Of a stretch of 64,000 nucleotides of DNA, positions 9,042-17,318 are shown in pieces. Made by a program: the position numbers and the translations under genes. The notes beneath the pieces were generated by a model, which was not told where the DNA came from, searched no databases, and was given only the letters and a program-made list of their open reading frames with translations. Source of the stretch: Gemmatimonadota bacterium (GTDB lineage: Bacteria; Gemmatimonadota; Gemmatimonadetes; Gemmatimonadales; Gemmatimonadaceae); the NCBI GenBank assembly GCA_021324775.1, contig JAJPIM010000044.1:62001-126000 (forward strand), read 5' to 3'. How positions within the stretch are numbered: the stretch's first letter is position 1; each line of letters begins with the position of its first letter.

Positions 9042-11555
9042 TTAGGCCTCCGCCATGTAGTACCGGTCCCGATGACCCTGGAACCGGTAGGCTCCATCGT
9101 ATGCCGCATCCCGATGGAAGTCGATATCGTTGAGGACCGCGCCCAGTACAGGCGCCCGTACGTGGCGTAACTGCTCCATCGCGAACATCAGGGCCTGCAC
9201 CGCCGTCACGCCCGACCGAACCACGACCACCACACCGTCGGCGTGGGCCCCGATCAATGCCGCGTCGGTCACGACATTGATGGGCGGAGAATCGAGGATG
9301 ATCGTGTCATAATGCTGCTTGAGACGCTCCATGAGCGTCCGCATCGCCGGTGAGTCGATCAGCGACGCCGGATTGTGCGGTAGCGCACCAGTCGTGAGAT
9401 AGTGGAGCGACCCCGCCCGCCCCAGATCCACCCGTCGCAGCGCCGCCTCGACCGAGGTCGTGCCCTGCAGTATGTCGGAGAGCCCAGGCTCGCGGTTCGA
9501 CCCGAACACCCGGTTGATCACGCCACGCCGCAAGTCCGCATCGACCAACAGAACCGAGTGGCCACGCTGGACCAGGGTCACCGCGAGGTTCGTCGCGCTC
9601 GTGGTCTTGCCGTCACCGGACAGAGGGCTCGTGAACACGATGGTCTTGAGCTCCCCGCCCGGGTGAATGAACGCCAGATTCGTCTGCAGGGTGCTGTACG
9701 CCTCGGCCACCGCGTTGCGGGCCGACGGATCGGTCACCAGCACGCTGTCGGACCCGTTGCCGTTGAGATGCGGCCCCGTGAACGAACGTCGCTTCCCCGT
9801 CAGCCGCCGGCGGCCACCGGTTCCCGGTGGTCCCAGCTCCTCGGCCAGCCGGAGCCTCGACATGAACTCGTCGCCGAGGTTGATGCGCGGGATGAGCCCG
9901 AGCACCGGTGAGCCGGTCGCGGCCAGCACGTCGGCACGCGTATGGATCGTGTGATCACGCGCCTCGTTCGCCATCGCGAGCCCGATGCCCAGCATCAGCC
10001 CGAGTATGATCGAGGCCGCCATGTAGAGCACGGGCCGCGGCATGACCGGCTTGTGCGGGAGCACCGCCGGATCCATGACGTACACGCTCGGATCCACGAC
10101 GGCCGCCGACACCTGTGCCTCCTTGAGCCGCGTCTGGAGCGTCGTGTAGATGTCCTCGAGCACCTTCGGCTGGCGCGAAAGCCGCGTGAACTCGATCTCC
10201 TTCGCCGGAATCGTACGCATCTTGGCCGTCGAGATCCGCAGCACGCTGTCGTCGGCCGCGACCTGGTTGTTGAGCCCCTGCAGGTAGGTCTGCCCGATCG
10301 ATTTGAGCTGCTGATCGATCTGCTCGATACGGGCCGTCAACGTCAATACGTCAGGATCCTTGGCCGTCCGGCGCTCGAGCAGCGCCGTCCGCTCGTCCTC
10401 CACCGTCGCCAGCGAAGCGAGCAGCTCGGACGCGGCGTTGTTCTTGAGCAGCGTCGGGAACGCGATCAGGCGCCGGTACGGCGACGGCTGGTCGGGACGC
10501 TGCCGCGCCGCCTGCGCGGTCACATCCGACATGAGCGACGACAGCGCGTCACGCTCGGCCCCAACCGTGTTCCGGTCGGCCTGCAGCTCCGCCAGGTGAT
10601 TGACATCGCTCGTCGCCTCGTCGGGCAGGCTGACAATGTTGTTCTGCGTGCGGAATGTCTCGAGCTCGCTCTCGGACGCCGCGAGCTGCCGCTGCACGCT
10701 GTCGAGTTGCTGCGCGAGGACCTTGGCGGTGCTCTTCGCCTCCACCTTGTGCTGCGAGTTGCGGTCGGCGATGAAGAGCCCCGCGAGCACGTTCGGCACA
10801 TCGCGCACCAGGGTCTTGTCCGTGCCGCGATACGTCAGCGTCAGCACGTTGGCATCCCGGTCGGGCCGGTCCACCTTCAACGTCTTGCTGAACCTCTCCA
10901 CGGCGACGTCGCGGCTGGTCACGTCGAGGGTGAATTGATCCTCGGTCACGCCGGGCGCCACCGTCACGGTCACGCCCGGAAGCGCGATGGTGCCGCCCGG
11001 CTTGACCACGCCGATGTCCTTGTCGGCATTCTCGTCGTGCACGGCGTACGCCTTGTCCGATTGCCGCAGCGTGAACGTGAACTCACCGGAATCGTCCGCC
11101 GGTGCGACGGCGATCGCGCTGAACAACGAGGCCCGCGGTACCCGCACCGGTGTCGTGACCGCACGGAGTTGCAGCGAATCGATCGTGGCTTCGGCCAGCC
11201 GGCGGCTCTCGAGCGCCGCCTGCTCGGTGCTGACCTCACGGTCCTGCCCGATCCGCGTCACGAGGTCCGGAAGATCGACCTTGGTGTCCTCGAGCCGGAT
11301 CGCCGCGACTGCCTCCCACCGCGGAGGAATCAGGAACGTGAAGAGCCCGACCACCACCACCATGATGATGACACCGATCGCGACCGTCCATCGATGCCGC
11401 CGGATCAGACTCCAGAGGCCCGCCACTGTCGCGGGATCGACCCGGCCAGGCCGGTCGATCGCCGCCAGCGGAACGTGCGCCGAGACCACGGGGACCTGCG
11501 GCGCGGCATGCGGCAGCATGGGTTGAGAAGGCGGTTGGCCGTCGTTGAGCAGCAT
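9042..11555 (-). CDS. Polysaccharide co-polymerase/BY-kinase (Wzc-like)
   Basis: 837 residues. An N-terminal Wzz-type domain is bounded by two membrane helices (around residues 56-75 and 500-520) with a long coiled-coil periplasmic region between. The C-terminal tyrosine kinase has Walker A SGDGKTT (about 646-652), Walker A' LLVDADLRR (Asp672/Asp674) and Walker B IILDSPP (about 752-758). It ends in a tyrosine cluster (Tyr819, 823, 832, 833) that would be autophosphorylated. It controls chain length and export together with Wza and Wzy. No strong ribosome site precedes the ATG at 11555, so the start is the least certain point. Confidence 0.94.
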   Translation of the reverse strand: MLLNDGQPPSQPMLPHAAPQVPVVSAHVPLAAIDRPGRVDPATVAGLWSLIRRHRWTVAIGVIIMVVVVGLFTFLIPPRWEAVAAIRLEDTKVDLPDLVTRIGQDREVSTEQAALESRRLAEATIDSLQLRAVTTPVRVPRASLFSAIAVAPADDSGEFTFTLRQSDKAYAVHDENADKDIGVVKPGGTIALPGVTVTVAPGVTEDQFTLDVTSRDVAVERFSKTLKVDRPDRDANVLTLTYRGTDKTLVRDVPNVLAGLFIADRNSQHKVEAKSTAKVLAQQLDSVQRQLAASESELETFRTQNNIVSLPDEATSDVNHLAELQADRNTVGAERDALSSLMSDVTAQAARQRPDQPSPYRRLIAFPTLLKNNAASELLASLATVEDERTALLERRTAKDPDVLTLTARIEQIDQQLKSIGQTYLQGLNNQVAADDSVLRISTAKMRTIPAKEIEFTRLSRQPKVLEDIYTTLQTRLKEAQVSAAVVDPSVYVMDPAVLPHKPVMPRPVLYMAASIILGLMLGIGLAMANEARDHTIHTRADVLAATGSPVLGLIPRINLGDEFMSRLRLAEELGPPGTGGRRRLTGKRRSFTGPHLNGNGSDSVLVTDPSARNAVAEAYSTLQTNLAFIHPGGELKTIVFTSPLSGDGKTTSATNLAVTLVQRGHSVLLVDADLRRGVINRVFGSNREPGLSDILQGTTSVEAALRRVDLGRAGSLHYLTTGALPHNPASLIDSPAMRTLMERLKQHYDTIILDSPPINVVTDAALIGAHADGVVVVVRSGVTAVQALMFAMEQLRHVRAPVLGAVLNDIDFHRDAAYDGAYRFQGHRDRYYMAEA

Positions 11556-11691
11556 GTCAGTCAGTTGGTAAAAGCCTGGCGGAGCTGGCCAGTAAATGAC
11601 GAAAGTGGGTGGTGCCCTGGAGCTTGACGATCAGACACGAACACGTGTTGCAGAGCCACTGCACGGGACATACCGCGACCAGATGCACGAC

Positions 11692-12519
11692 CTAGTGGTG
11701 CTGCACGATGATTGTTGTGGTGATCAGTACCGCCGCGCCGATGAGCGCACCGACGACGTAGCCGTTGCGGGAAACCCAACTGCGCTCCGGCAGGAACAGC
11801 TCGTCCCCCGACCGGATCGCCAGACTGCCGACACTCGTTCGCTGCGTGAACTTCACCCGCTGCTTCTTGCCGCCGCGGATCACATCGACCTTGTCCTGCA
11901 TCCCCGTTGGATCGGCCCCGCCTGCCAGCGCCAGCACGTCGGCGATGGACATCGTCGGATCGACCGGATAGAGCCCAGGGTTCTTCACGGCGCCAATGAC
12001 CGTCACGCGACGCAGCATCGTCACTTCGATCGACGGGTCCTTGAGATACTGCGAATACGTCCCGATCAGCATCCGGCGCAGCGAATCCGTCGTGATATCG
12101 GATACATGGACCTGCCCGATCTTCGGAAACACGGAAAATCCGTGCTCATCGACCTGGAAATCGCCCGAAAGGTCCGGCTCCCGCCAGATCTTGAGCCGCA
12201 CGAGATCGCCCGGATACAGAATCGCGTTCGCAGCCGCATCCGATGCCGGTGTCGCCGGATCGGGCGCCGGCCGGCTCTGCACGCCCGGCGGAGGAGCCGT
12301 GGCCGGTGCGGGCGGCGTCGCCTGGGCCGTTGATTGTCCGATCGCGACCGCGGGCAGCATCACGCTGCACGTCATGGCGAGCACGATCGCGACAAGCGCA
12401 GGCACGGCGTCCGGAGCCCCGTGACGGGCGCGCGATCCCGCGCGGCCCGCGTCACGAAGCGCGCCGCCGCACGCTCGCCGAGATACCGTTGCTACCACTG
12501 CCGCCTTGACGAATTGCAC
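11692..12519 (-). CDS. Polysaccharide export protein (Wza-like, SLBB domain)
   Basis: 275 residues. The poly-export (PES) domain begins ILYPGDLVRLKIWREPDLSG and is followed by one SLBB domain (VTVIGAVKNPGLYPV). Unlike E. coli Wza, the protein ends with a hydrophobic helix of ~20 residues (GYVVGALIGAAVLITTTIIV) before a final QHH. The N-terminus is odd: the start used here is a GTG at 12519, and a hydrophobic signal-like stretch appears only at residues ~40-60, so translation may really begin further in. No lipobox Cys is evident. First gene of the polysaccharide operon, 136 bp before wzc. Confidence 0.88.
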   Translation of the reverse strand: MQFVKAAVVATVSRRACGGALRDAGRAGSRARHGAPDAVPALVAIVLAMTCSVMLPAVAIGQSTAQATPPAPATAPPPGVQSRPAPDPATPASDAAANAILYPGDLVRLKIWREPDLSGDFQVDEHGFSVFPKIGQVHVSDITTDSLRRMLIGTYSQYLKDPSIEVTMLRRVTVIGAVKNPGLYPVDPTMSIADVLALAGGADPTGMQDKVDVIRGGKKQRVKFTQRTSVGSLAIRSGDELFLPERSWVSRNGYVVGALIGAAVLITTTIIVQHH

Positions 12520-12865
12520 GTGCCACTCCCCTCAGCCGTGTGACGCCGGTCTCGTACGCCGCCCGCTGACGGCTGGTACGCCCCTCGGCCCCCCTGGTAA
12601 GCCATCTGAACCGCCTGCCTCCGCGGACGCCAAAGCATGCGAGGCCGCAGCCCTAACAGCCGCAAGTCTCGCACCGGTCTGGCGCCCGCGTAACTAACGC
12701 CCCAATTGGGGTTAAGGGCTGTGACGTACATCACTGTTCCAGGTCTTTTTCGCGACTCGGCTACGCTTTCGGGCCCCCGGACAGGCGCCGGGCCGCTGGT
12801 ATGAACCCGCAGGGAGCACACCATCCGTTGCGCGCCAGCGACACTCCTCCGCCCGCCAAAGGAAG
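12520..12865. other. Intergenic region upstream of the polysaccharide operon
   Basis: No gene is supported in these 346 bp. The region separates the GT2-like gene (minus) from the Wza gene (minus), so it should contain the operon promoter. It holds the perfect palindrome CCCCAATTGGGG (12700-12711) and a CRP-type site (12720-12735). A clear sigma-70 promoter cannot be assigned by eye in this GC-rich stretch. Confidence 0.6.
12720..12735. promoter_or_regulatory. Candidate CRP/FNR-family operator
   Basis: TGTGACGTACATCACT matches the TGTGA-N6-TCACA layout of CRP-family sites in nine of ten defining bases. It lies about 200 bp upstream of the first exopolysaccharide gene and 9 bp from the CCCCAATTGGGG palindrome (12700-12711). 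A role in operon control is inference. Confidence 0.45.
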
Positions 12866-13780
12866 CTACGCGGGTACCGCCGCCCCGGTCCGGCGTAGGC
12901 TGAGATTCGCACGCATGGCCCTGCCATCGGCGGACATTTTGACCGGATGCACGGCCCGGATCCCCCGCCGCAAAAGCTCATCGGCGCCGATCGGAACCGG
13001 AGGCCGGAATTGAATCCAGACGTCAGGCTTCGCCGGGTCGGCGTTGATGTCCATCAACTGATGGCCTATGGCCTTGGCCCCGAGCCCCAGCAACACATCC
13101 TCCTCCACCGTGAGCGCACGGTAGTCGTCCGGAATCGCCAGAAACCCGGCGTCGCGCAGCCCGCGCAGCGTCGCACCGTGAAGGCCGCTGAGCGCACCCA
13201 GCACATGCTCGCCCAATTCGTACCCGTTCCGTCGCGCGCGGGAAACAAACGGAGCCCAATAGGGCCGGCCAACCCGGACCGACTGGCGGTCCTTGTGGAG
13301 CCCGACCGGCAGCAGATCGAGGAGCATGTTGCGCCGGATCCGCCCGAACTCGCGCATCGCGCCTGTCGGCGACATTCGGTACGCGCCGACCATCCCGGCG
13401 CCACCGGCGGCCAGACGCCCACGCATCAGATCGCACACGCCAGGCGCGAGCAGACAGGTGTCAGGGTCGATCTTCACGACGAGTCCCGGCACGCCTGGCT
13501 CCGCCGCAATCTCGGACAGCATCCCGAACATCGAACGCGCGATGCCGCGGTAGCCGCGAGACTCCGGATTCTGCAGGATCCGGCTCCGCGCGTGGCCACG
13601 CCCCCACCGGACCAGTGCCTCGTACGTCCCATCGTCCGTGCAGTCGTCCAGCACCCACGCTTCCGCCTCGGGCTCGAATGCGGCGATGCGGTCGAGCGAG
13701 TCCAGGGCGATCTCCGATTCGCCGGGCCCGACCACCATGACGAACACCGTGCGGCTCGCGTCGAGCCCGATTTGATCCAT
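12866..13780 (-). CDS. GT2-like glycosyltransferase (probable)
   Basis: 304 residues when started at the ATG at 13780 (MDQIGLDASR); the open frame extends upstream to 13900 but that stretch contains the terminator hairpin of the previous gene. The pattern fits a GT-A fold: a nucleotide-binding N-terminus with VFVMVVGPGESE, an acidic WVLDDCTDDGTYEAL segment, and a DxD-like KIDPDTCLL around residue 105. A later TVEEDVLLGLGAKA segment resembles the acceptor-site ED motif. No membrane helix is present. It lies just upstream of the polysaccharide operon on the same strand but is separated by 346 bp. Family assignment is moderate; the sequence is divergent from standard GT2 enzymes. Confidence 0.65.
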   Translation of the reverse strand: MDQIGLDASRTVFVMVVGPGESEIALDSLDRIAAFEPEAEAWVLDDCTDDGTYEALVRWGRGHARSRILQNPESRGYRGIARSMFGMLSEIAAEPGVPGLVVKIDPDTCLLAPGVCDLMRGRLAAGGAGMVGAYRMSPTGAMREFGRIRRNMLLDLLPVGLHKDRQSVRVGRPYWAPFVSRARRNGYELGEHVLGALSGLHGATLRGLRDAGFLAIPDDYRALTVEEDVLLGLGAKAIGHQLMDINADPAKPDVWIQFRPPVPIGADELLRRGIRAVHPVKMSADGRAMRANLSLRRTGAAVPA

Positions 13781-13828
13781 CCCGAATCGCCCCTGGTAGT
13801 CGGTCCGGCGCCCAATGATTGGCGCGGG

Positions 13829-13853
13829 CGCGCATTCTCGCAAGAAATGCGCG
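13829..13853. repeat. Inverted repeat in the leader of the GT2-like gene
   Basis: CGCGCATT (13829-13836) and AATGCGCG (13846-13853) form an 8-bp stem with a 9-base loop, directly next to the larger hairpin at 13853-13888. It lies ~50 bp upstream of the GT2-like start codon. Function unknown; it may be part of the same termination structure. Confidence 0.5.
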
Positions 13854-13888
13854 AGGGGCAGAGAGAGCACGTGCGCCCTCTGCCCCTC
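13853..13888 (-). terminator. Hairpin after the TonB-dependent receptor gene
   Basis: GAGGGGCAGAG (13853-13863) pairs perfectly with CTCTGCCCCTC (13878-13888), an 11-bp stem around a 14-base loop that itself contains GCACGTGC. It lies ~100 bp past the receptor stop codon on the minus strand. No U-tract follows, so it is only a probable terminator. Confidence 0.55.
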
Positions 13889-13990
13889 TCGGCACCGCAT
13901 TCAGCGGCGCAAGCTAATGGCCCGGCTACTATCAGGACCGGCGCGTCATGGTTCCAACGGCACTCGGTCAACCTGTCCGGCCACCCGCCC

Positions 13991-16900
13991 TTAGAATCCC
14001 TGGCGAATTCCGATCCCCACCGTGGTCCCGTAGTACTCGCGCTGGTTGTCGTATGGGTGTCTGGTCGTGCCCGTGAAGAATCCGAAGACGGCGTTGTTCA
14101 AGTTCAGCACTTGCGCGGTGAGAGCGGTCTCGCCGCGCACCACCCACGTGAGCTGTCCATCGATCTGCCAGTGCGCATAGTTGTAGACATCTCCGGAGGC
14201 CGGATTGCTCGTCCCATCGGAGCCGTACTGGAAGATGCTCGCCGAGGTGTACTGGCCGCCGAGCCGCGCCGTGAACGGCGCATAGTCGTAGAGCAACGCC
14301 ACGTTGAAGAGAGTGGGGAATTGGCGCGGCAACGCAGCCTCGCGGTTGGTGCCGTCGCCGTTCGGTACCTCTGCCCTGGACTCGACGTGCGTGTAGTTCA
14401 CATCGAAACCGAGGCCGTGCAGCGCGCCAGGCAGGAAGCTCAGATGTTCGGTGTAGTCGAACTCGGCGCCCCACAGGTGCGCGCTCGGGCCGTTCTGAGT
14501 CTGCGAGGCGTAATAGCCGTCGTATTGCGCGAGGTTCCCCGTGTACAACGCGGTGCGCTGGAAAATGAAATCATAGATGTCCTTGTAAAACAGCCCGCCG
14601 GAGAGAACACCCACCGCCGAGAAGTAGTGCTCGCCGAGCAGGTCGAAGTTCCAGGCGTATTCCGGCGCGAGCGCCGGATTCCCGACACTGATCGGGAAGT
14701 TGATGTTGCCCTTCTCCGCGTTCTGGGCGGTCAGACTCGGCGACAACTGGCCATAGTCTGGCCGAGCGACACCCTTCGTGACAGCAGCCCGCAAGTTGGT
14801 GTTGTCATCGAGCGCGTACTTGAGCTGAAGGCTCGGAAAGAGATCCGTGTACGCCTTGGTCCCATGCACGACGGTCGAAGCGACCGTGTCGTTGGGAGTC
14901 GCCTCCGCATGGCCCGCATACCCCACGTCCGTGTTCTCCACCCGCAGCCCAACGTTGACGTGGAGCGCCTTCACGTCGAGCGTCTGCATCACGTACCCGG
15001 CGATGACCTGCTCGGTGCCGGCGAACGTGGCAAGGTTGTCGGACAATACCTGGCCGCCGTTTTCCTGGAATTGCCCCATGTGCGCCAGGTAGTACTTGTT
15101 CACCGGAGGCATGTTGCCGAACGGCGCAAGCGTATAGCACCCGTTACAGATATGATCGTAGAACCCAGGGTTGCTGTACGTCGACGGGAACATGGCCAGC
15201 GTGAGCGGATTATTCCCCATGTAGTTGTATGACGGCTGGAAGGACAGGTAGCCTTTGTGCTCGTTGCCGATCTTGGCCCCGAACTTGAACGACGCGGGAA
15301 GGTCGCCGATCTCGTACGGCACGAGCGCATCGGCTTTCGCCCCCACGGTCTGCCCGCTATTCAGCTCGTTGTCCGTCGCGAACGTGCCCAGAGTGTAGTC
15401 GTTGGGGTTCGCGATGGCGGCACGCACCGCTGGCGACACGGTGTACGTCGGCTTGAGCGGGTTCGTGTTGTAGGTGTAGTTGAAATCGTTGATTGGGCTA
15501 TTCTGTGTTGGGTTGTAATCATCCTCAAAGTGATCGTGCTGCGTCGCCTGCGACCCGGCATAGTTGGCGGAGTACGACAGATGCACGCGGCCAAGGTCCT
15601 GTTTCCCGGTGCCAGTGAATCCCCAAGTGTGCTCGATGGGACCGCGATTCGCGATGGCCTCGCTAACCGAAGCGCCGGTGACCGTCGGCACCCCGTTGAC
15701 CATTGCGTCCGTACCCCCGCCGACGGCCGTCTCCCACCGGTTGGCCTCGTCGAAGAACGCGCTCCACAATCCCTTGATGGAAATCGATGACGTCGGGGAG
15801 AACCGATAGTCGAGATCCCCCCCGAGCCCGTAGCGCGTGCGATAGTAGTTGTAATCGCGTTCGCTCCACTGCGCCGGGTAGACATGGTTGAATCCGGAGC
15901 CGCTGGGGACCGGCGTGACGCTGCCATTCGGTCCGATGAAGTCGGCGCCGAATGACGGTTCGACATCGTCAATCGTGCGATTCGTGCGGTTATAGGTCCC
16001 GCTCATGAGGAAGCCGAGCTTCTGTGTATCACCGACCCGGCCACCATAGCTCACGTCCGCCTGGCCGTTGTCGGTGCTCGCGAGCGATTGATAGGCGTAG
16101 TTGCCCGCGAAGTAGCCGTGCGGCGAGCCCTCGGGCACTTTGGTCACGAGATTGACCGAGCCGCCAATCGCGCGGGCGTCCTGGTCGGCGGTGAGGGTCT
16201 TCGTGACTTCGAGGGCGCCGAGCAGATCGGCCGGCACGTCATCGAGCTTCACCGCGCGGACGTCGGTGGCGAGGGTCCCCGGGACATCGGCGCCGTCGAT
16301 CGTCACGTGCTGGAAATCCGGCGGCGTCCCGCGGATCTCGACGTACTTGCCCTCGCCCTCGTCGCGCTCCGCGGTCACGCCAGGCAGACGGGCCAGCGCC
16401 TCGGCCGCATTCGCATTGGGGAGCGCGCGGATCTCATCGCCCGACATCACGGTCACGATGTTGTCCGCGTCTTTCTGCTCCTGTAGCGCGCCAGCCGTCG
16501 TCTCGTTGAGACGCGGCGACGTCACGAGCACCGACTTGAGTGTGTTGACGTCGGGTCGCAGGACGATCCGGTGATACGTCGCCTGCCCCGCCGTCACCGC
16601 CACGGAAAACGTGTCGGGCTTGAATCCGATGAAGTGGGCCTGGAGCCGGTAGCTGCCCGCCGGCAGGTCGGCGATCACGTACGCGCCGTCGGCGCCGGCA
16701 TTGGCGCCGAATCGCGCGTTGCCGATCACGCTGATGTCGGCCGCGAGCGGCGCGCCCAGGCTATCGACGACGTGACCGGAGACGGTGCCGCTTTGGCCCT
16801 GGGCGAGCGCAGTGACCGGGGAGGCCGTGAGCACCCCAATGGCAGCGGCGGCAATGAGGGCGAGTGATCGGACCGACAGGCGCACATCGGCTGGTCGCAT
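13991..16900 (-). CDS. TonB-dependent outer-membrane receptor
   Basis: 969 residues. An N-terminal signal peptide (SLALIAAAAIGVLTASPVTALAQ) precedes a carboxypeptidase-regulatory-like beta-sandwich (about residues 36-118, GTVSGHVVDSLGAPL). The plug domain contains NIVTVMSGDEIRALPNANAAEALARLPGV and the VNLVTKVP strand, and is followed by a long beta-barrel ending in the aromatic IRQGF typical of outer-membrane insertion. The plug sequence resembles the large Xanthomonas/Caulobacter type of TonB receptors (TIGR01782-like) that often take up carbohydrates. No transporter or enzyme partner is adjacent, so the ligand is unknown. It is monocistronic. Confidence 0.94.
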   Translation of the reverse strand: MRPADVRLSVRSLALIAAAAIGVLTASPVTALAQGQSGTVSGHVVDSLGAPLAADISVIGNARFGANAGADGAYVIADLPAGSYRLQAHFIGFKPDTFSVAVTAGQATYHRIVLRPDVNTLKSVLVTSPRLNETTAGALQEQKDADNIVTVMSGDEIRALPNANAAEALARLPGVTAERDEGEGKYVEIRGTPPDFQHVTIDGADVPGTLATDVRAVKLDDVPADLLGALEVTKTLTADQDARAIGGSVNLVTKVPEGSPHGYFAGNYAYQSLASTDNGQADVSYGGRVGDTQKLGFLMSGTYNRTNRTIDDVEPSFGADFIGPNGSVTPVPSGSGFNHVYPAQWSERDYNYYRTRYGLGGDLDYRFSPTSSISIKGLWSAFFDEANRWETAVGGGTDAMVNGVPTVTGASVSEAIANRGPIEHTWGFTGTGKQDLGRVHLSYSANYAGSQATQHDHFEDDYNPTQNSPINDFNYTYNTNPLKPTYTVSPAVRAAIANPNDYTLGTFATDNELNSGQTVGAKADALVPYEIGDLPASFKFGAKIGNEHKGYLSFQPSYNYMGNNPLTLAMFPSTYSNPGFYDHICNGCYTLAPFGNMPPVNKYYLAHMGQFQENGGQVLSDNLATFAGTEQVIAGYVMQTLDVKALHVNVGLRVENTDVGYAGHAEATPNDTVASTVVHGTKAYTDLFPSLQLKYALDDNTNLRAAVTKGVARPDYGQLSPSLTAQNAEKGNINFPISVGNPALAPEYAWNFDLLGEHYFSAVGVLSGGLFYKDIYDFIFQRTALYTGNLAQYDGYYASQTQNGPSAHLWGAEFDYTEHLSFLPGALHGLGFDVNYTHVESRAEVPNGDGTNREAALPRQFPTLFNVALLYDYAPFTARLGGQYTSASIFQYGSDGTSNPASGDVYNYAHWQIDGQLTWVVRGETALTAQVLNLNNAVFGFFTGTTRHPYDNQREYYGTTVGIGIRQGF

Positions 16901-17318
16901 GCGAGTTCTCAGGCTGAGGTTGGCCGCGGGGGGATCGACGCCCGAAGCTACGCCTGCGAATCGCCGTACTGAGTCACGCTTGTGGCACGCGTTGTATCAC
17001 TTCCCTCGCCCGTTCGTTACGCGCCGTGACACAACTCCCCGCCATTGTCACGACTCGGGTGTCTGCACAGCCCGTGTTGCCTTCTACTTCCCACTTTCTG
17101 TCGTTCTTTTTCCCATTTTTTTTGGTTTTCTATTCTCCTTTCTCCTTTCTGGTTTCTGAATCGATCCCACGCCTCGCTCGCGACCCCAATCGGCAATCGC
17201 CCCACACAAAAAAGTTCCGGCCCCACAGGTGCGCGGAGCCGGAACGATCGAGCGTTTGAGTTCGCGAGTGCCAGGGACGGCTATGTCACGCCATTCTCGC
17301 TAGCGGATGTGACCGCCG
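16901..17318. other. Intergenic region upstream of the TonB-dependent receptor
   Basis: No gene is supported in these 418 bp. The region contains the receptor's own promoter/leader next to its ATG, an irregular pyrimidine-rich tract at about 17086-17158 with an eight-base T run, and the intrinsic terminator of the Gly-rich DUF4384 gene at 17206-17245. Confidence 0.7.
17206..17245 (-). terminator. Intrinsic terminator of the DUF4384 gene
   Basis: Read on the minus strand, GTTCCGGC (from 17245) pairs with GCCGGAAC (to 17214) around a 16-base loop and is followed directly by six T residues (17213-17208). This stem plus U-tract is the clearest rho-independent terminator in the window, 74 bp past the stop codon at 17319. 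Confidence 0.85.

Noticed and set aside
12947-15232. A 761-codon open frame on the plus strand opposite the GT2-like and TonB receptor genes
   Set aside because: It is antisense to a receptor with clear plug, barrel and signal peptide. The translation is Arg/Pro/His-rich with no domain, as expected from GC-rich mirrored codons.
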